From CAHJXG01 sp964235485 (GTDB taxonomy: Bacteria; Pseudomonadota; Alphaproteobacteria; Acetobacterales; Acetobacteraceae), in contig CAXSAZ010000010.1 in NCBI GenBank assembly GCA_964235485.1, positions 67,887 to 131,886 on the forward strand: a DNA stretch of 64,000 nucleotides, written 5' to 3'. This document shows positions 8,759 through 18,825 of this stretch, piece after piece. The notes under the pieces were generated by a model. That model did no database searches, was not told the origin of the DNA, and saw only the letters and a program-made list of their open reading frames with translations. Both the position numbers and the translations under genes were made by a program. Within the stretch, counting starts at the first letter, position 1, and each line of letters starts with the position of its first letter.

Positions 8759-8839
8759 GGCACGGCGCATCGAATGGCATCGGCACGGCGCGTCGGGCGG
8801 CATCGGCACGGCGCATCGAACGGCGCCGACACGGCTGGG
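8759..8839 (+). repeat. 23-bp tandem repeat, about 3.5 copies
   Basis: Three adjacent 23-bp units lie at 8759-8781, 8782-8804 and 8805-8827, each of the form GGCACGGCGC(A/G)TCG... ending GGCATC or GGCGCC. A broken fourth copy follows at 8828-8839. They fill the space between the cupredoxin and the J-protein gene and contain no gene. Confidence 0.85.
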
Positions 8840-8885
8840 TGCCGGTGGGGCAAATGCGCTATGCTGCCCCGCCGATCCATGAGAG

Positions 8886-9770
8886 GTGCCGTTGGCCGAC
8901 GATCCCTATGCGCTGCTGGGCGTTCCCCGTACCGCAACAGAACAGCAAATCCGCTCCGCGTTCCTGAAGCTCGCCAAGACCAGCCACCCGGACGTGAACC
9001 CCGGGGACAAAAAGGCCGAGGAACGCTTCAAAGCCATCTCCGGGGCGCACGACCTGCTGTCCGACCCGGTGAAGCGGGCGCGGTTCGACCGGGGCGAGAT
9101 CGACGCGGCCGGGCAGGACGTGCCCTCGCGCGGCTACTATCGGCCCGGCGGCGGCGCGCAGTATGCCAACGGCGACATGGATGACATCCTGGCGGGCATG
9201 TTCGGGCAGGCGCGCGGCGCGGCGCGTCCGCAGCGCGGCGCCGACCAGCGCTACACGCTCAACGTGTCCTTTCTCGACGCGGCGCGCGGCGCGGTGCAGC
9301 GGCTGGCCTTGCCCGGCGGCGGCGACCTGGACGTGCAGATCCCGCCGGGCACGGAAACCGGGCAAACGCTGCGCCTGCGCGGCAAGGGACGGCCCGGCGC
9401 CGGGGGCGGGCCGGCGGGCGACGCGCTGATCGAGATCACCGTGCTGTCCCACCCGCTGTTCCGTCGGGACGGCCGCGACATCCACCTCGACCTGCCGATC
9501 AGCCTCCCGGAAGCGGTGCTGGGCGGCCGCGTGCCGGTGCCGACCGTGGCCGGCGCCGTTACCATGGCGATCCCGCCGGGTTCGGACAGCGGCACCAAAC
9601 TGCGGCTGCGCGGCAAGGGCCTGCCGGGGCACGACGGGCAACCGCCCGGGGACGCCTACGCGACGCTGCGCGTGGTGGTCGGCCCGGCGGACGACGCGCT
9701 ACGGGAGTTCCTGCGCGGCTGGGCGCCGGGTCAGGCGTTCGATCCGCGGTCCGGCTTGCCCAAGGAGTGA
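8886..9770 (+). CDS. J-domain protein (DnaJ/CbpA type without zinc fingers)
   Basis: 294 residues. The N-terminal J domain carries HPD at 34-36 and a QIRSAFLKLAKTSHPD helix. A Gly-rich linker follows, then two C-terminal substrate-binding repeats, each with a GT(E/K)xGxxLRLRGKG motif. The CxxCxGxG zinc-finger region of true DnaJ is absent, so this is a CbpA-like co-chaperone that would stimulate a DnaK ATPase in the cytoplasm. The coordinates use the GTG at 8886; a TTG at 8892 with AGG five bases upstream is equally or more likely. The 3' end overlaps the convergent TlpA gene by 40 bp. Confidence 0.88.
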   Translation: MPLADDPYALLGVPRTATEQQIRSAFLKLAKTSHPDVNPGDKKAEERFKAISGAHDLLSDPVKRARFDRGEIDAAGQDVPSRGYYRPGGGAQYANGDMDDILAGMFGQARGAARPQRGADQRYTLNVSFLDAARGAVQRLALPGGGDLDVQIPPGTETGQTLRLRGKGRPGAGGGPAGDALIEITVLSHPLFRRDGRDIHLDLPISLPEAVLGGRVPVPTVAGAVTMAIPPGSDSGTKLRLRGKGLPGHDGQPPGDAYATLRVVVGPADDALREFLRGWAPGQAFDPRSGLPKE

Positions 9771-10330
9771 GCCGGCGCCGCCGGCCCGGCCATGCGGCGG
9801 ATCGCCTCCACGAACTCGGCGCTGGCCCAGTCGGCCGCACCCTCTAGCCGCCCGCGCTCCTTGCCGGCGCGGTCGATCAAGAGCGTGGTGGGGATGCCCC
9901 GCGCGCCCACGGCCCGGGCCGCGTCGCCGCGGGGGTCCAGCAGGACCGGCAAGGTCTGGATGTTCTTGTCCCGGTAGAAACGCTCCACCGGAGGCGCGCC
10001 GCCGCGGTCGGAGGACAGCGCCAGTACGGCCACGCCGTCGCCCGCCACCAGCCGGGCCAGGGCGTCGAGCGCGGGCATCTCGGCGACGCAGGGCACGCAC
10101 CAGGTGGCCCACAGGTTCAGCACGATCCCCTGCCCGGCATAGTCGGCCAGGGTGCGCACGGTGCCGTCGGCAGTGGAAAAGCGCAGCTCCGGCACCGCCG
10201 CGCCGTCCTTGAGCTGCAAGCGCGACAGGTCGGCCAGGCCGGGCGTCGCCGCCCGCGGTTTGCGCGGGGCCAGCGCGACCGGTAGGGTCAGGGCCGCCGC
10301 CAGCACGGCGCGGCGCTTCGATAAAACCAT
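9731..10330 (-). CDS. TlpA family thioredoxin-like disulfide reductase
   Basis: 199 residues. The N-terminal signal (MVLSKRRAVLAAALTLPVALA) is followed by a thioredoxin fold with W77-C78-V-P-C81 and a cis-proline loop near GIPTTLLID. TlpA/ResA proteins are periplasmic thiol reductases, often serving cytochrome c or copper-centre maturation; the client here is unknown. Its ATG is only 9 bp from the argH start on the opposite strand, so the promoters of the two genes must lie inside each other's coding region. A cupredoxin lies less than 2 kb away, which is suggestive but not proof of a link. Confidence 0.9.
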   Translation of the reverse strand: MVLSKRRAVLAAALTLPVALAPRKPRAATPGLADLSRLQLKDGAAVPELRFSTADGTVRTLADYAGQGIVLNLWATWCVPCVAEMPALDALARLVAGDGVAVLALSSDRGGAPPVERFYRDKNIQTLPVLLDPRGDAARAVGARGIPTTLLIDRAGKERGRLEGAADWASAEFVEAIRRMAGPAAPAHSLGKPDRGSNA

Positions 10331-10339
10331 GGTGCGTCC

Positions 10340-11821
10340 TTGAGTAGCGACACTGTCAACAACACGTCTGCCGGAGAGAATGGGGGCGGAAACGAGCCGC
10401 GCCAAGCGGGGCCGGGCAGCGCCGATGCGGGGCGCAACGCCGAGGCCAACGCGCAATGGGGCGGACGCTTCGCCCGCGGCCCGTCCGTGGTCATGCAGGA
10501 CATCAACGCTTCCATCGGCTTCGACCGCAAGATGTGGCGGCAGGACATACGCGGCAGCCTGGCGCACGCCGCCATGCTGGCCCGCGCCGGGGTGATCGCG
10601 CCCGGCGACGAGGCGGCGATCCGCGGGGGCCTCGACGCCATCGCGGCCGAGATCGAGGCCGGGCGCTTCCCGTTCGTGGAGGACCTCGAGGACATCCACA
10701 TGAACATCGAGGCGCGGCTCACGGAGCGCATCGGCGAGGCCGGCAAGCGCCTGCACACCGGGCGCAGCCGCAACGACCAGGTGGCGACCGACTTCCGCTT
10801 GTGGGTGCGGGACGCGCTGGACGGGCTGGATGGGCAGGTGGCCGACGTGATGCGCGCGCTCGCCGACCGGGCGGCCGAATTCGCGGCCGACCCGATGCCG
10901 GGCTTCACCCACCTGCAAACGGCGCAGCCGGTGACGTTCGGGCACCACCTGCTGGCCTATGTCGAGATGCTGAACCGCGACCGCGGGCGCTTCGCGGACT
11001 GCCGCCGCCGGTTGAACGAGTGCCCGCTGGGTGCGGCTGCGCTGGCCGGCACCAGCTTCCCCATCGACCGGGACCACACGGCGGCGGCGCTGGGCTTCGA
11101 CCGGCCGGCCGCCAACTCGCTCGATGCCGTGTCGGACCGGGATTTCGCGCTGGAGTTCCTGGGCGCCGCGGCGATCTGCGCCACCCACCTGTCCCGCCTG
11201 GCGGAGGAGTTGGTGATCTGGTGCAGCGCGCCGTTCGGCTTCGTGCGGCTATCGGACGCCTTCACCACCGGCAGCAGCATCATGCCGCAGAAGCGCAACC
11301 CGGACGCGGCGGAACTCGCCCGCGCCAAGACCGGGCGCATCACCGGGGCGCTGGTGGCGCTGCTCACGGTGATGAAGGGCCTGCCGCTCGCCTACGCCAA
11401 GGACATGCAGGAAGACAAGGAGCCGGTGTTCGACGCTGCCGACGCGCTGTCGCTGTCGCTCGCGGCAATTGGAGGCATGGTGCGGGACATGGCGCCAGAC
11501 CTGCAGCGGATGCGGGCGATGGCCGGGTCGGGCTTCGCGACGGCGACGGATTTGGCGGACTGGCTGGTGCGGGTGCTGCGCTTGCCGTTCCGCACGGCGC
11601 ACCACGTCACGGGGCGCGTGGTGGCGGCGGCGGAAGCGCGCGGCGTGGGGCTTGCGGACCTCGGCCTTGCAGAGATGCAGGCCATCGAGCCTGGCATCAC
11701 CGCGGCCGTGTTCGACGTGCTGACGGTGGACGCCTCGGTGAGGAGCCGGACCAGCTTCGGCGGCACCGCGCCGGCAAACGTGGCGGCGCAGGCGGCGCGC
11801 TGGCAGGCGGCCTTGCGATGA
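10340..11821 (+). CDS. argH: Argininosuccinate lyase
   Basis: 493 residues. Cleaves argininosuccinate to arginine and fumarate, the last step of arginine biosynthesis in the cytoplasm. Evidence: WGGRF near the start, ASIGFDRKMWRQDI, LHTGRSRNDQ, TAQPVTFGHH, and the superfamily signature GSSIMPQKRNP. The only start that covers the WGGRF core is TTG at 10340. It gives a polar Gly/Asn/Ser-rich extension of about 38 residues before the conserved fold, with no convincing Shine-Dalgarno. The next gene, a short lipoprotein, overlaps the stop (ATGA), and lysA follows, an arrangement I recall from many alphaproteobacteria. Confidence 0.95.
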   Translation: MSSDTVNNTSAGENGGGNEPRQAGPGSADAGRNAEANAQWGGRFARGPSVVMQDINASIGFDRKMWRQDIRGSLAHAAMLARAGVIAPGDEAAIRGGLDAIAAEIEAGRFPFVEDLEDIHMNIEARLTERIGEAGKRLHTGRSRNDQVATDFRLWVRDALDGLDGQVADVMRALADRAAEFAADPMPGFTHLQTAQPVTFGHHLLAYVEMLNRDRGRFADCRRRLNECPLGAAALAGTSFPIDRDHTAAALGFDRPAANSLDAVSDRDFALEFLGAAAICATHLSRLAEELVIWCSAPFGFVRLSDAFTTGSSIMPQKRNPDAAELARAKTGRITGALVALLTVMKGLPLAYAKDMQEDKEPVFDAADALSLSLAAIGGMVRDMAPDLQRMRAMAGSGFATATDLADWLVRVLRLPFRTAHHVTGRVVAAAEARGVGLADLGLAEMQAIEPGITAAVFDVLTVDASVRSRTSFGGTAPANVAAQAARWQAALR

Positions 11822-11943
11822 GGCTGCTCGCCCCCATGCTGTTGGCGCTCGTGCTGCTCGCGTCGTGCGGCAAGAAAGGCTCGCCCAACCCGCCCGGCCC
11901 GGCCAACGAGATTTCTTTTCCCCGCACCTACCCGTCCCGGTGA
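11818..11943 (+). CDS. lptM: Small lipoprotein, LptM-like
   Basis: 41 residues: a hydrophobic signal followed by lipobox LLASC with the lipidated C17, then GKKGSP and a short proline-rich tail. Size, the C-G-x-K-G start of the mature part and position between argH and lysA fit the LptM (YifL) family, which helps the LPS translocon LptD mature in the outer membrane. The ATG overlaps the argH stop. Family assignment rests on a very short sequence and on context. Confidence 0.72.
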   Translation: MRLLAPMLLALVLLASCGKKGSPNPPGPANEISFPRTYPSR

Positions 11944-11945
11944 CC

Positions 11946-13280
11946 ATGCCCCACCCCGCCGCCCTGCCGCTCGATCCCGATCCGACCTTTGCAAAACTGA
12001 TCGCCGCCCGGCCGCATCTGTCCATGCACGCCATGGACGGGCTGCTGATGGAGGGCGTGCCGCTCAACGCCGTCGCCGACGCCGTGGGCACGCCGACCTG
12101 GGTGCTGTCCGCCGGCAGCATCCGCGGGCGGCTGCGGGCGTTGCAGGACGCGCTCGCCGAGGCGGCGCTGCCGGCGCGGGTGCATTACGCGGTCAAGGCG
12201 AACGACCACCTGGCCGTGCTGCGCCTCGTGGCGGGAGGCGGCGCCGGGGCGGATGTGGTCAGCGGCGGCGAGTTGCGGCGGGCGTTGCTCGCGGGGATCG
12301 CGGCGGAGCGGATCGTGTTCTCCGGCGTCGGCAAGGCCGAGTGGGAACTGCGCTTGGCGCTCGAGGCTGGGGTCGGCCAGATCAACGTGGAAAGCGCGGA
12401 AGAACTGGCCATGCTGTCCGCGGTCGCGCAGGCGATGGGGCGCACGGCCCGGGTCGCGCTGCGGATCAACCCGGACGTGGACGCCGGCACCCATGCCAAG
12501 ATCACGACGGGCCGGGCGGACAACAAGTTCGGCATCGCCTACGGCTCGGCCGCGGCGCTCTACGCCCATGCCGCCGGCCTGCCCGGCATCGAGCCGGTCG
12601 GGCTGGCGCTACACATCGGCAGCCAGATCCTGTCGATGGCGCCGTATCGCGCCGCCTATGCCCGCGTGGCCGGGCTGGTGCGGGAATTGCGCGCCGCGGG
12701 CCTGCCCGTGCACACCGTCGATTGCGGCGGCGGCCTGGGGATCGGCTACCGCGACGAGCCGGCGGCGTCCCCGGCCGCCTTTGCCGGGGCGATCCGGGCG
12801 ACGCTCGGCGGCATGGATTTGGAACTGGCAGTGGAGCCGGGCCGCTGGCTGGTGGGAACGGCTGGGCTGCTGCTCGCCTCCGCCGTGCTGGTGAAAACGA
12901 CCGGCGCCCGGCGGTTCGTGGTGCTGGACGCCGCGATGAACGACCTGTTGCGGCCTGCGATGTACGAGGCTTGGCACGGCATCGTGCCGGTCTCCGCGGC
13001 GGACGCGGCGCGGCCCGTGGCGCCCTGCGATATCGTGGGGCCGGTCTGCGAAAGCGGGGACACCTTCGCGCGAGGCCGCGCCCTGCCGCCCTTGGGGCGC
13101 AACGCGCGCTTGGCGATCCTGGACGCGGGGGCTTATGGTTCCGTCATGAGCTCCACCTACAACGCCCGGCCGCTGGCCGCCGCCGTGATGGTTGATGGAG
13201 AGCGCTGGTCGGTGATCCGCGCGCGCCAGCTGTTGGAGGCGCTGTGGGTCGGGGAAGCCGTCCCGGACTGGCTCGCGTGA
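11946..13280 (+). CDS. lysA: Diaminopimelate decarboxylase
   Basis: 444 residues, a fold-type III PLP enzyme that decarboxylates meso-diaminopimelate to lysine. The PLP lysine is K84 in VHYAVKAND. HIGSQI, the glycine-rich CGGGLGIGY phosphate loop, VEPGRWLVG and the intersubunit GPVCESGDTF cysteine motif all appear in order. The start is placed at ATG 11946, two bases after the lipoprotein stop; a GTG two codons earlier is possible. The stop overlaps the GTG of the next gene, so translational coupling is likely. Confidence 0.95.
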   Translation: MPHPAALPLDPDPTFAKLIAARPHLSMHAMDGLLMEGVPLNAVADAVGTPTWVLSAGSIRGRLRALQDALAEAALPARVHYAVKANDHLAVLRLVAGGGAGADVVSGGELRRALLAGIAAERIVFSGVGKAEWELRLALEAGVGQINVESAEELAMLSAVAQAMGRTARVALRINPDVDAGTHAKITTGRADNKFGIAYGSAAALYAHAAGLPGIEPVGLALHIGSQILSMAPYRAAYARVAGLVRELRAAGLPVHTVDCGGGLGIGYRDEPAASPAAFAGAIRATLGGMDLELAVEPGRWLVGTAGLLLASAVLVKTTGARRFVVLDAAMNDLLRPAMYEAWHGIVPVSAADAARPVAPCDIVGPVCESGDTFARGRALPPLGRNARLAILDAGAYGSVMSSTYNARPLAAAVMVDGERWSVIRARQLLEALWVGEAVPDWLA

Positions 13281-15886
13281 CGCCGCCCCCGGCACCGCCG
13301 GCCGGCCCGGCGCTGCGCCGCAAGCGCGCGGCGGCACGGCTTGTTTTGTGGTTCGAGCGGTTCTGGCCGGCAATCTGGCCGGCGCTCGGCGTGCTAGGCG
13401 CTTACGCCTGCGCGGCGCTGCTGGACATCCCGGGCCTGCTGCCGTCTTGGCCGCGCGTGCTGCTGCTGGCTGCGGTGCTGGGGCTGGCGGGCTTCCTGCT
13501 GTGGCGCGGGCTGCGCCGGGTGCGGGTGCCGTCCGAGGCGGAGGCCGACCGGCGGCTGGAACGTGCGTCCGGCCTGCGGCACCGCCCGCTGGCCGCGCTT
13601 GCCGACCTCCCTGCCGCGGCGTCGGACGAGTCAGCGGCTTTGTGGCAGGTCCACTTGGCCCGGCTTTCCGCGCAGGTGCGGCGGCTGCGCGTCGGACGGC
13701 CGCGTCCGGGGCTGGCGGCGCGGGACGGCCGGGCGCTGCGGGGCGCGGTGCTGCTGGGCTTGGCGGCGGCTTGGGTGATCGCGGGTCCGGATGCGGGCCT
13801 GCGGCTGGCACGCGGCTTCTGGCCGGGCCTCCCGGCGGGCGCCGCGGCACCGGGCACGGTTGTGCAGGCATGGATCACGCCGCCGGGCTACAGCGGGCTG
13901 CCCCCCGTGTTCCTGCACCCGGACAGCACAACCGTCAGCGTGCCCACGGGGTCGCATCTGGTGGTCAACGTGACCGGCGGCAGCGGCGTGCCGAGCCTGG
14001 CGCTGGACGGCGCCGCCGAGCCGTTCCGCGCGCTCGACGGCGCAAGCTGGCAGGCGGAGCGCGACCTGACAACCGGCGGCACGTTGTCCGTGCAGCGGCG
14101 CGGCGGCGCCGTAGCGTCCTGGGTGCTGAGCGTGCTGTCCGACCACCCGCCCACCGCGGCCTTCACCGACGCGCCCGGCCCCGCGCTGTCCGGCGGCCGG
14201 CCGACCCAGCAAACGCGGATGGCGTGGCGGGTGGAGGATGACTACGGCGTGGCAGAGGCCCATGTGGAACTGCGCCTGCAGGACCGGCCCCAGGCCCCGC
14301 CCGTGCTGATGCCCATCACGCTGGCCGGCGCGCCGAAGCGGGCGCAGGGGGTGCATCTGCAGGACCTGACCGCGCATCCCTGGGCCGGGCTGCCGGTGGT
14401 GGCGCGGCTGGTGGCCAAGGACGCGCCGGGCCAGGTCGGCCAAAGCGCCGGGGCCGGCTTCGTGCTGCCGGAGCGCCCGTTCCAGAACGCCATGGCCCGC
14501 GCGATCCTGACGGTGCGGCGGCAACTCAGCGTGACGCCGGAGGAGCGGCAGCAGGCACGGACGGCGCTGGACGCCCTGGCCGACGCGCCGGACAATCCCG
14601 ACGCGACGAGCAGCGTGGTGCTGAACCTGCGCGCCATCGGCTTCCTGCTGAGCCGGGGCCGCGGGGCCGCCGCGGTTGAGGAGGCGCAGTCGCGGATGTG
14701 GGATTTGGCGCTCGCCCTGGAGGAGGGCGCGGCCGAACGGACCGCCCGCGCCTTGGAAGCCGCCCGGCAAGCGGTGCGGGACGCCGTGGACGCCAGCCGC
14801 GACACGCCGGAGGACCGGGCCGAGATCGACCGCCGGGTGCAGGAGCTGCGCGAAGCGATCCAGCGCCACCTGGAAGCCCTGGCCGAGCAGGCGCGGCGGG
14901 ACGGCACCGAGCTGCCCTACGACCCCAGCGCGCCCCAGATGAACAGCCGCGACCTCGACCGCATGGCGGAGCAGATGCGCGACGCGGCGCGCGAGGGCCG
15001 GATGGACGACGCCCGCAAGCAGATGGCCGAACTGGAAAAGCTTCTGGAGCAGTTGCAGAACGCCCGGCCCGAGCACGGCGAAGCGCAGGAAAAGCAGAAT
15101 GCCGAGCGGCGGCAGCGCGGGCGGCAGCAGATGGACGCCGTGCAGGACATGGTGCGCCGGGAAGGCGCCATGCTCGACCGCAGCCAGGCCCGCGCCGGCG
15201 CCGAGCCGCCGCGCCGCGGCCAGCCCCAGCCGGAGCCGCAAACCTCGGAGTCCCCATCCGCGCCGCAGCAGGGGGCGCCTGCGCCGCGGGAAGCCGACAG
15301 CCGCGCGCAAAAGGCGCTCCGCCGCGCCTTGGGCGAGTTGATGCAGCGGTTCGGCGACCTGACGGGCCAGGTGCCAGCGCCGCTGGGCGAGGCCGACATG
15401 GCGATGCGCGAAGCCGGCCAGGCGCTGGCCGATGGGCGGGACGCCGCGGCCGGCGCCGCCCAGACCAAGGCCATCGAGGCGCTGCAGAAGGGCGGCAAGG
15501 AGATGGGCCAGCAGATGGCCCGGCAGTTCGGCACCGGTAAGCAGCCCGGCGAGGGCGAAGGCGAGGAAGGCGAAGGCGGCGACGCCGGCCAGGTCGGCGA
15601 GGGCGGGCAGGACCCGTCCAACCGCGACGGCCTGTCCTCCGGCACGCCGCGGCCGGGCGAGGGTAATGCGCCGAGCCGCCGGCGCTCCGCCCGGCGCGAC
15701 CCGATGGGCCGGCCCTTGCAGCAGGGCACGTCTGGCACGGACGAAAGCGGCGACGTGCGCGTGCCCGACCAGATGGAGCAGGCCCGCACCCGCGCCTTGC
15801 AGGACGAGCTGCGCCGCCGCGGCGCGGAGCGCACCCGCCCGCAGCCCGAGCTGGACTACATCGACCGGCTGCTCAAGCCGTTCTGA
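13277..15886 (+). CDS. TIGR02302 / DUF4175 family protein, membrane and coiled coil
   Basis: 869 residues from a GTG that overlaps the lysA stop. Two TM segments lie near 35-80 and another near 155-175. A beta-rich extracytoplasmic part of about 300 residues follows, then a long charged helical region (about 420-730) full of E/R/Q such as MAEQMRDAAREGRMDDARKQM, and a low-complexity Gly/Glu/Pro tail. The C-terminal RPQPELDYIDRLLKPF closes the family. TIGR02302 proteins are alphaproteobacterial, and their molecular role is not established as far as I know. Placement after lysA is a recurring arrangement in my recollection. Confidence 0.85.
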   Translation: MTPPPAPPAGPALRRKRAAARLVLWFERFWPAIWPALGVLGAYACAALLDIPGLLPSWPRVLLLAAVLGLAGFLLWRGLRRVRVPSEAEADRRLERASGLRHRPLAALADLPAAASDESAALWQVHLARLSAQVRRLRVGRPRPGLAARDGRALRGAVLLGLAAAWVIAGPDAGLRLARGFWPGLPAGAAAPGTVVQAWITPPGYSGLPPVFLHPDSTTVSVPTGSHLVVNVTGGSGVPSLALDGAAEPFRALDGASWQAERDLTTGGTLSVQRRGGAVASWVLSVLSDHPPTAAFTDAPGPALSGGRPTQQTRMAWRVEDDYGVAEAHVELRLQDRPQAPPVLMPITLAGAPKRAQGVHLQDLTAHPWAGLPVVARLVAKDAPGQVGQSAGAGFVLPERPFQNAMARAILTVRRQLSVTPEERQQARTALDALADAPDNPDATSSVVLNLRAIGFLLSRGRGAAAVEEAQSRMWDLALALEEGAAERTARALEAARQAVRDAVDASRDTPEDRAEIDRRVQELREAIQRHLEALAEQARRDGTELPYDPSAPQMNSRDLDRMAEQMRDAAREGRMDDARKQMAELEKLLEQLQNARPEHGEAQEKQNAERRQRGRQQMDAVQDMVRREGAMLDRSQARAGAEPPRRGQPQPEPQTSESPSAPQQGAPAPREADSRAQKALRRALGELMQRFGDLTGQVPAPLGEADMAMREAGQALADGRDAAAGAAQTKAIEALQKGGKEMGQQMARQFGTGKQPGEGEGEEGEGGDAGQVGEGGQDPSNRDGLSSGTPRPGEGNAPSRRRSARRDPMGRPLQQGTSGTDESGDVRVPDQMEQARTRALQDELRRRGAERTRPQPELDYIDRLLKPF

Positions 15887-15899
15887 CCGCGGGCCACGG

Positions 15900-16784
15900 T
15901 CAGTCGGCGGAAGCCGCGGGCCCCCGCGCCGCGACGTAGCCGCCGCAAGCGACCAGCACGGACGCCAGCACGGTGGTCGCCGTGAACGGCGCCAGGCCGG
16001 CCGCGGCCAGCAGCAGCGTGGACAGCACCGGCGTCGCGAAAGCGAGCGTCCCGAGCAGGCGCGGGTCGCCGCGCTTCATGCCGACATCCCACAGGAAGAA
16101 AGCGCCGCCGACCGGCCCTACTCCCAACGCGACCATGGCCGCCCAGGCTGCCGGCCCCGGCGCCACCCAGGTGCCGGTTGCGCCGTGCAGCGCGCCCGCC
16201 AGCACCGCTGTCGCGCCGCAGAACCCGGCGACCACGCCGGACGGCACCGCGCTGAACCGCCGGGCCAGCACGGAATAGGAGGCCCAAACAACGGCGCTGG
16301 CGGCGGCAAGGGCGTAGCCGAGGGCGGCGCCGGCCGGGGCGCCGCCGCCGCCGAGCAGGGCAGCGCACCCCAGCAGCGCCAGCGCCGTCCCCAGTAGGTG
16401 CCGCCATGTCAGCGGCAGGCCCAGAACGGCGGCCGACAGCAGCACCAGCAGCAGCGGCCAAGTGTAGTTGATCAGGTTGGCCGTCGCCGCGGGCGCCTGG
16501 GCCAGCGAGGCGAAATACAGCGCGTGAAAGCCGAACAGCCCGCCGACGCCGTGCAGCCAGGCGAGCGGCCCTTGCCGAAGCTCGGCCAGCCGTCCCTTGG
16601 CCGCGAGCCAGACGATGCCAAGCGCCGCCGAAACCGCGAAGCTGATCGCGGTCAACTGCAGTGGCGGCACCTCGGACGCGGCGCGGGACAGCAGGGCCAG
16701 GAACGCCCAAAGCCCGATCGCGCCGCAGCCGGCCAGCGTCGCAGCCGGGGCTGCGCCCGAGATGGCCGCCGGGGCTGCGCTCAA
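15900..16784 (-). CDS. EamA/DMT family transporter
   Basis: 294 residues with about ten hydrophobic segments in two related halves, typical of the drug/metabolite transporter superfamily. Examples are TANLINYTWPLLLVLLSAAVLG in the first half and ATPVLSTLLLAAAGLAPFTA in the second. It should be an inner-membrane exporter; substrate unknown. The only usable start is TTG at 16784, without a good Shine-Dalgarno, 35 bp after the phaB stop, so it may be read through from the PHB operon. The N-terminus (SAAPAAISGAAPAATLAG) is low complexity. Confidence 0.85.
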   Translation of the reverse strand: MSAAPAAISGAAPAATLAGCGAIGLWAFLALLSRAASEVPPLQLTAISFAVSAALGIVWLAAKGRLAELRQGPLAWLHGVGGLFGFHALYFASLAQAPAATANLINYTWPLLLVLLSAAVLGLPLTWRHLLGTALALLGCAALLGGGGAPAGAALGYALAAASAVVWASYSVLARRFSAVPSGVVAGFCGATAVLAGALHGATGTWVAPGPAAWAAMVALGVGPVGGAFFLWDVGMKRGDPRLLGTLAFATPVLSTLLLAAAGLAPFTATTVLASVLVACGGYVAARGPAASAD

Positions 16785-16819
16785 GTTTGCAACCGGAGTT
16801 GTGACCGAAGCCTCGGTCG

Positions 16820-17542
16820 TCAGTACATATGCTGCCCGCCGTTGATCGAGAGCGTCGATCCCGTGATGAAGTCCGCATCCTCGCTGGTCAGGAACGTGAC
16901 GCCCCGGGCGATGTCCTCGGCCTGGCCCAGCCGTCCCATCGGGATGCGGGCGATGATCTTGGTCAGCACGTCCGGCGGCACTGCGCGCACCATCTCGGTG
17001 TCCACGTAGCCCGGCGCGATGGCGTTCACCGTGATGCCGAACCGGGCACCCTCCTGCGCCAGCGCCTTGGTGAAGCCGTGGATGCCCGACTTCGCCGCGG
17101 CGTAGTTTACCTGGCCGTACTGGCCCGCCTGGCCGTTGATGCTGCCGATGTTCACCACCCGGCCGAACTTCGCAGCCCTCATGCCGTCAAACGTCAGCTT
17201 GCACAGGTTGAAGCAACTGCCGAGGTTGGTGTCGATCACCGCATCCCACATGTCGCGCGTCATGCGGGCCATAGTGGTGTCGCGGGTGATCCCGGCGTTG
17301 TTCACCAGGATCTCGACTGCGCCGTGCTCGTCCTTGATCCTCGCCACCGCGGCCTCGCACGCAGCAAAGTCCCCGGCGTCGAACTTGAGGTGCGGAATGC
17401 CGGTTTCTTCCGTGAACGCGGCGGCGGCGGCGTCATTGCCGGCGTAGCTTGCCACCACTATTCGTCCGCCTGCCTTCAACGCCGTGCTGATGGCGGCGCC
17501 GATCCCGCGCGTTCCCCCCGTGACGAGTGCGACTCGTGCCAT
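16820..17542 (-). CDS. phaB: Acetoacetyl-CoA reductase
   Basis: 240 residues. NADPH-dependent reduction of acetoacetyl-CoA to (R)-3-hydroxybutyryl-CoA, the second step of PHB synthesis. Short-chain dehydrogenase features: TGGTRGIG cofactor loop, NNAGITRD, catalytic Ser in NIGSINGQ and the YAAAK Tyr-Lys pair, with PhaB-like PGYVDTEMV. The ATG at 17542 is preferred over a start 11 codons upstream because GGGGAGG precedes it. It follows phaA by 74 bp in the same direction. Confidence 0.94.
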   Translation of the reverse strand: MARVALVTGGTRGIGAAISTALKAGGRIVVASYAGNDAAAAAFTEETGIPHLKFDAGDFAACEAAVARIKDEHGAVEILVNNAGITRDTTMARMTRDMWDAVIDTNLGSCFNLCKLTFDGMRAAKFGRVVNIGSINGQAGQYGQVNYAAAKSGIHGFTKALAQEGARFGITVNAIAPGYVDTEMVRAVPPDVLTKIIARIPMGRLGQAEDIARGVTFLTSEDADFITGSTLSINGGQHMY

Positions 17543-17616
17543 TGCCTGATCCTCCCCTGGCTTAAGCAGCGCCATCTTCGCCGCTTTGCCAGGAGAGTGC
17601 TAGACGGGGTGGACGC

Positions 17617-18789
<1,173 letters not shown>

Positions 18790-18825
18790 TTCTTGGTACT
18801 CCCTTGGTCGGACGAAGATAGGCAG

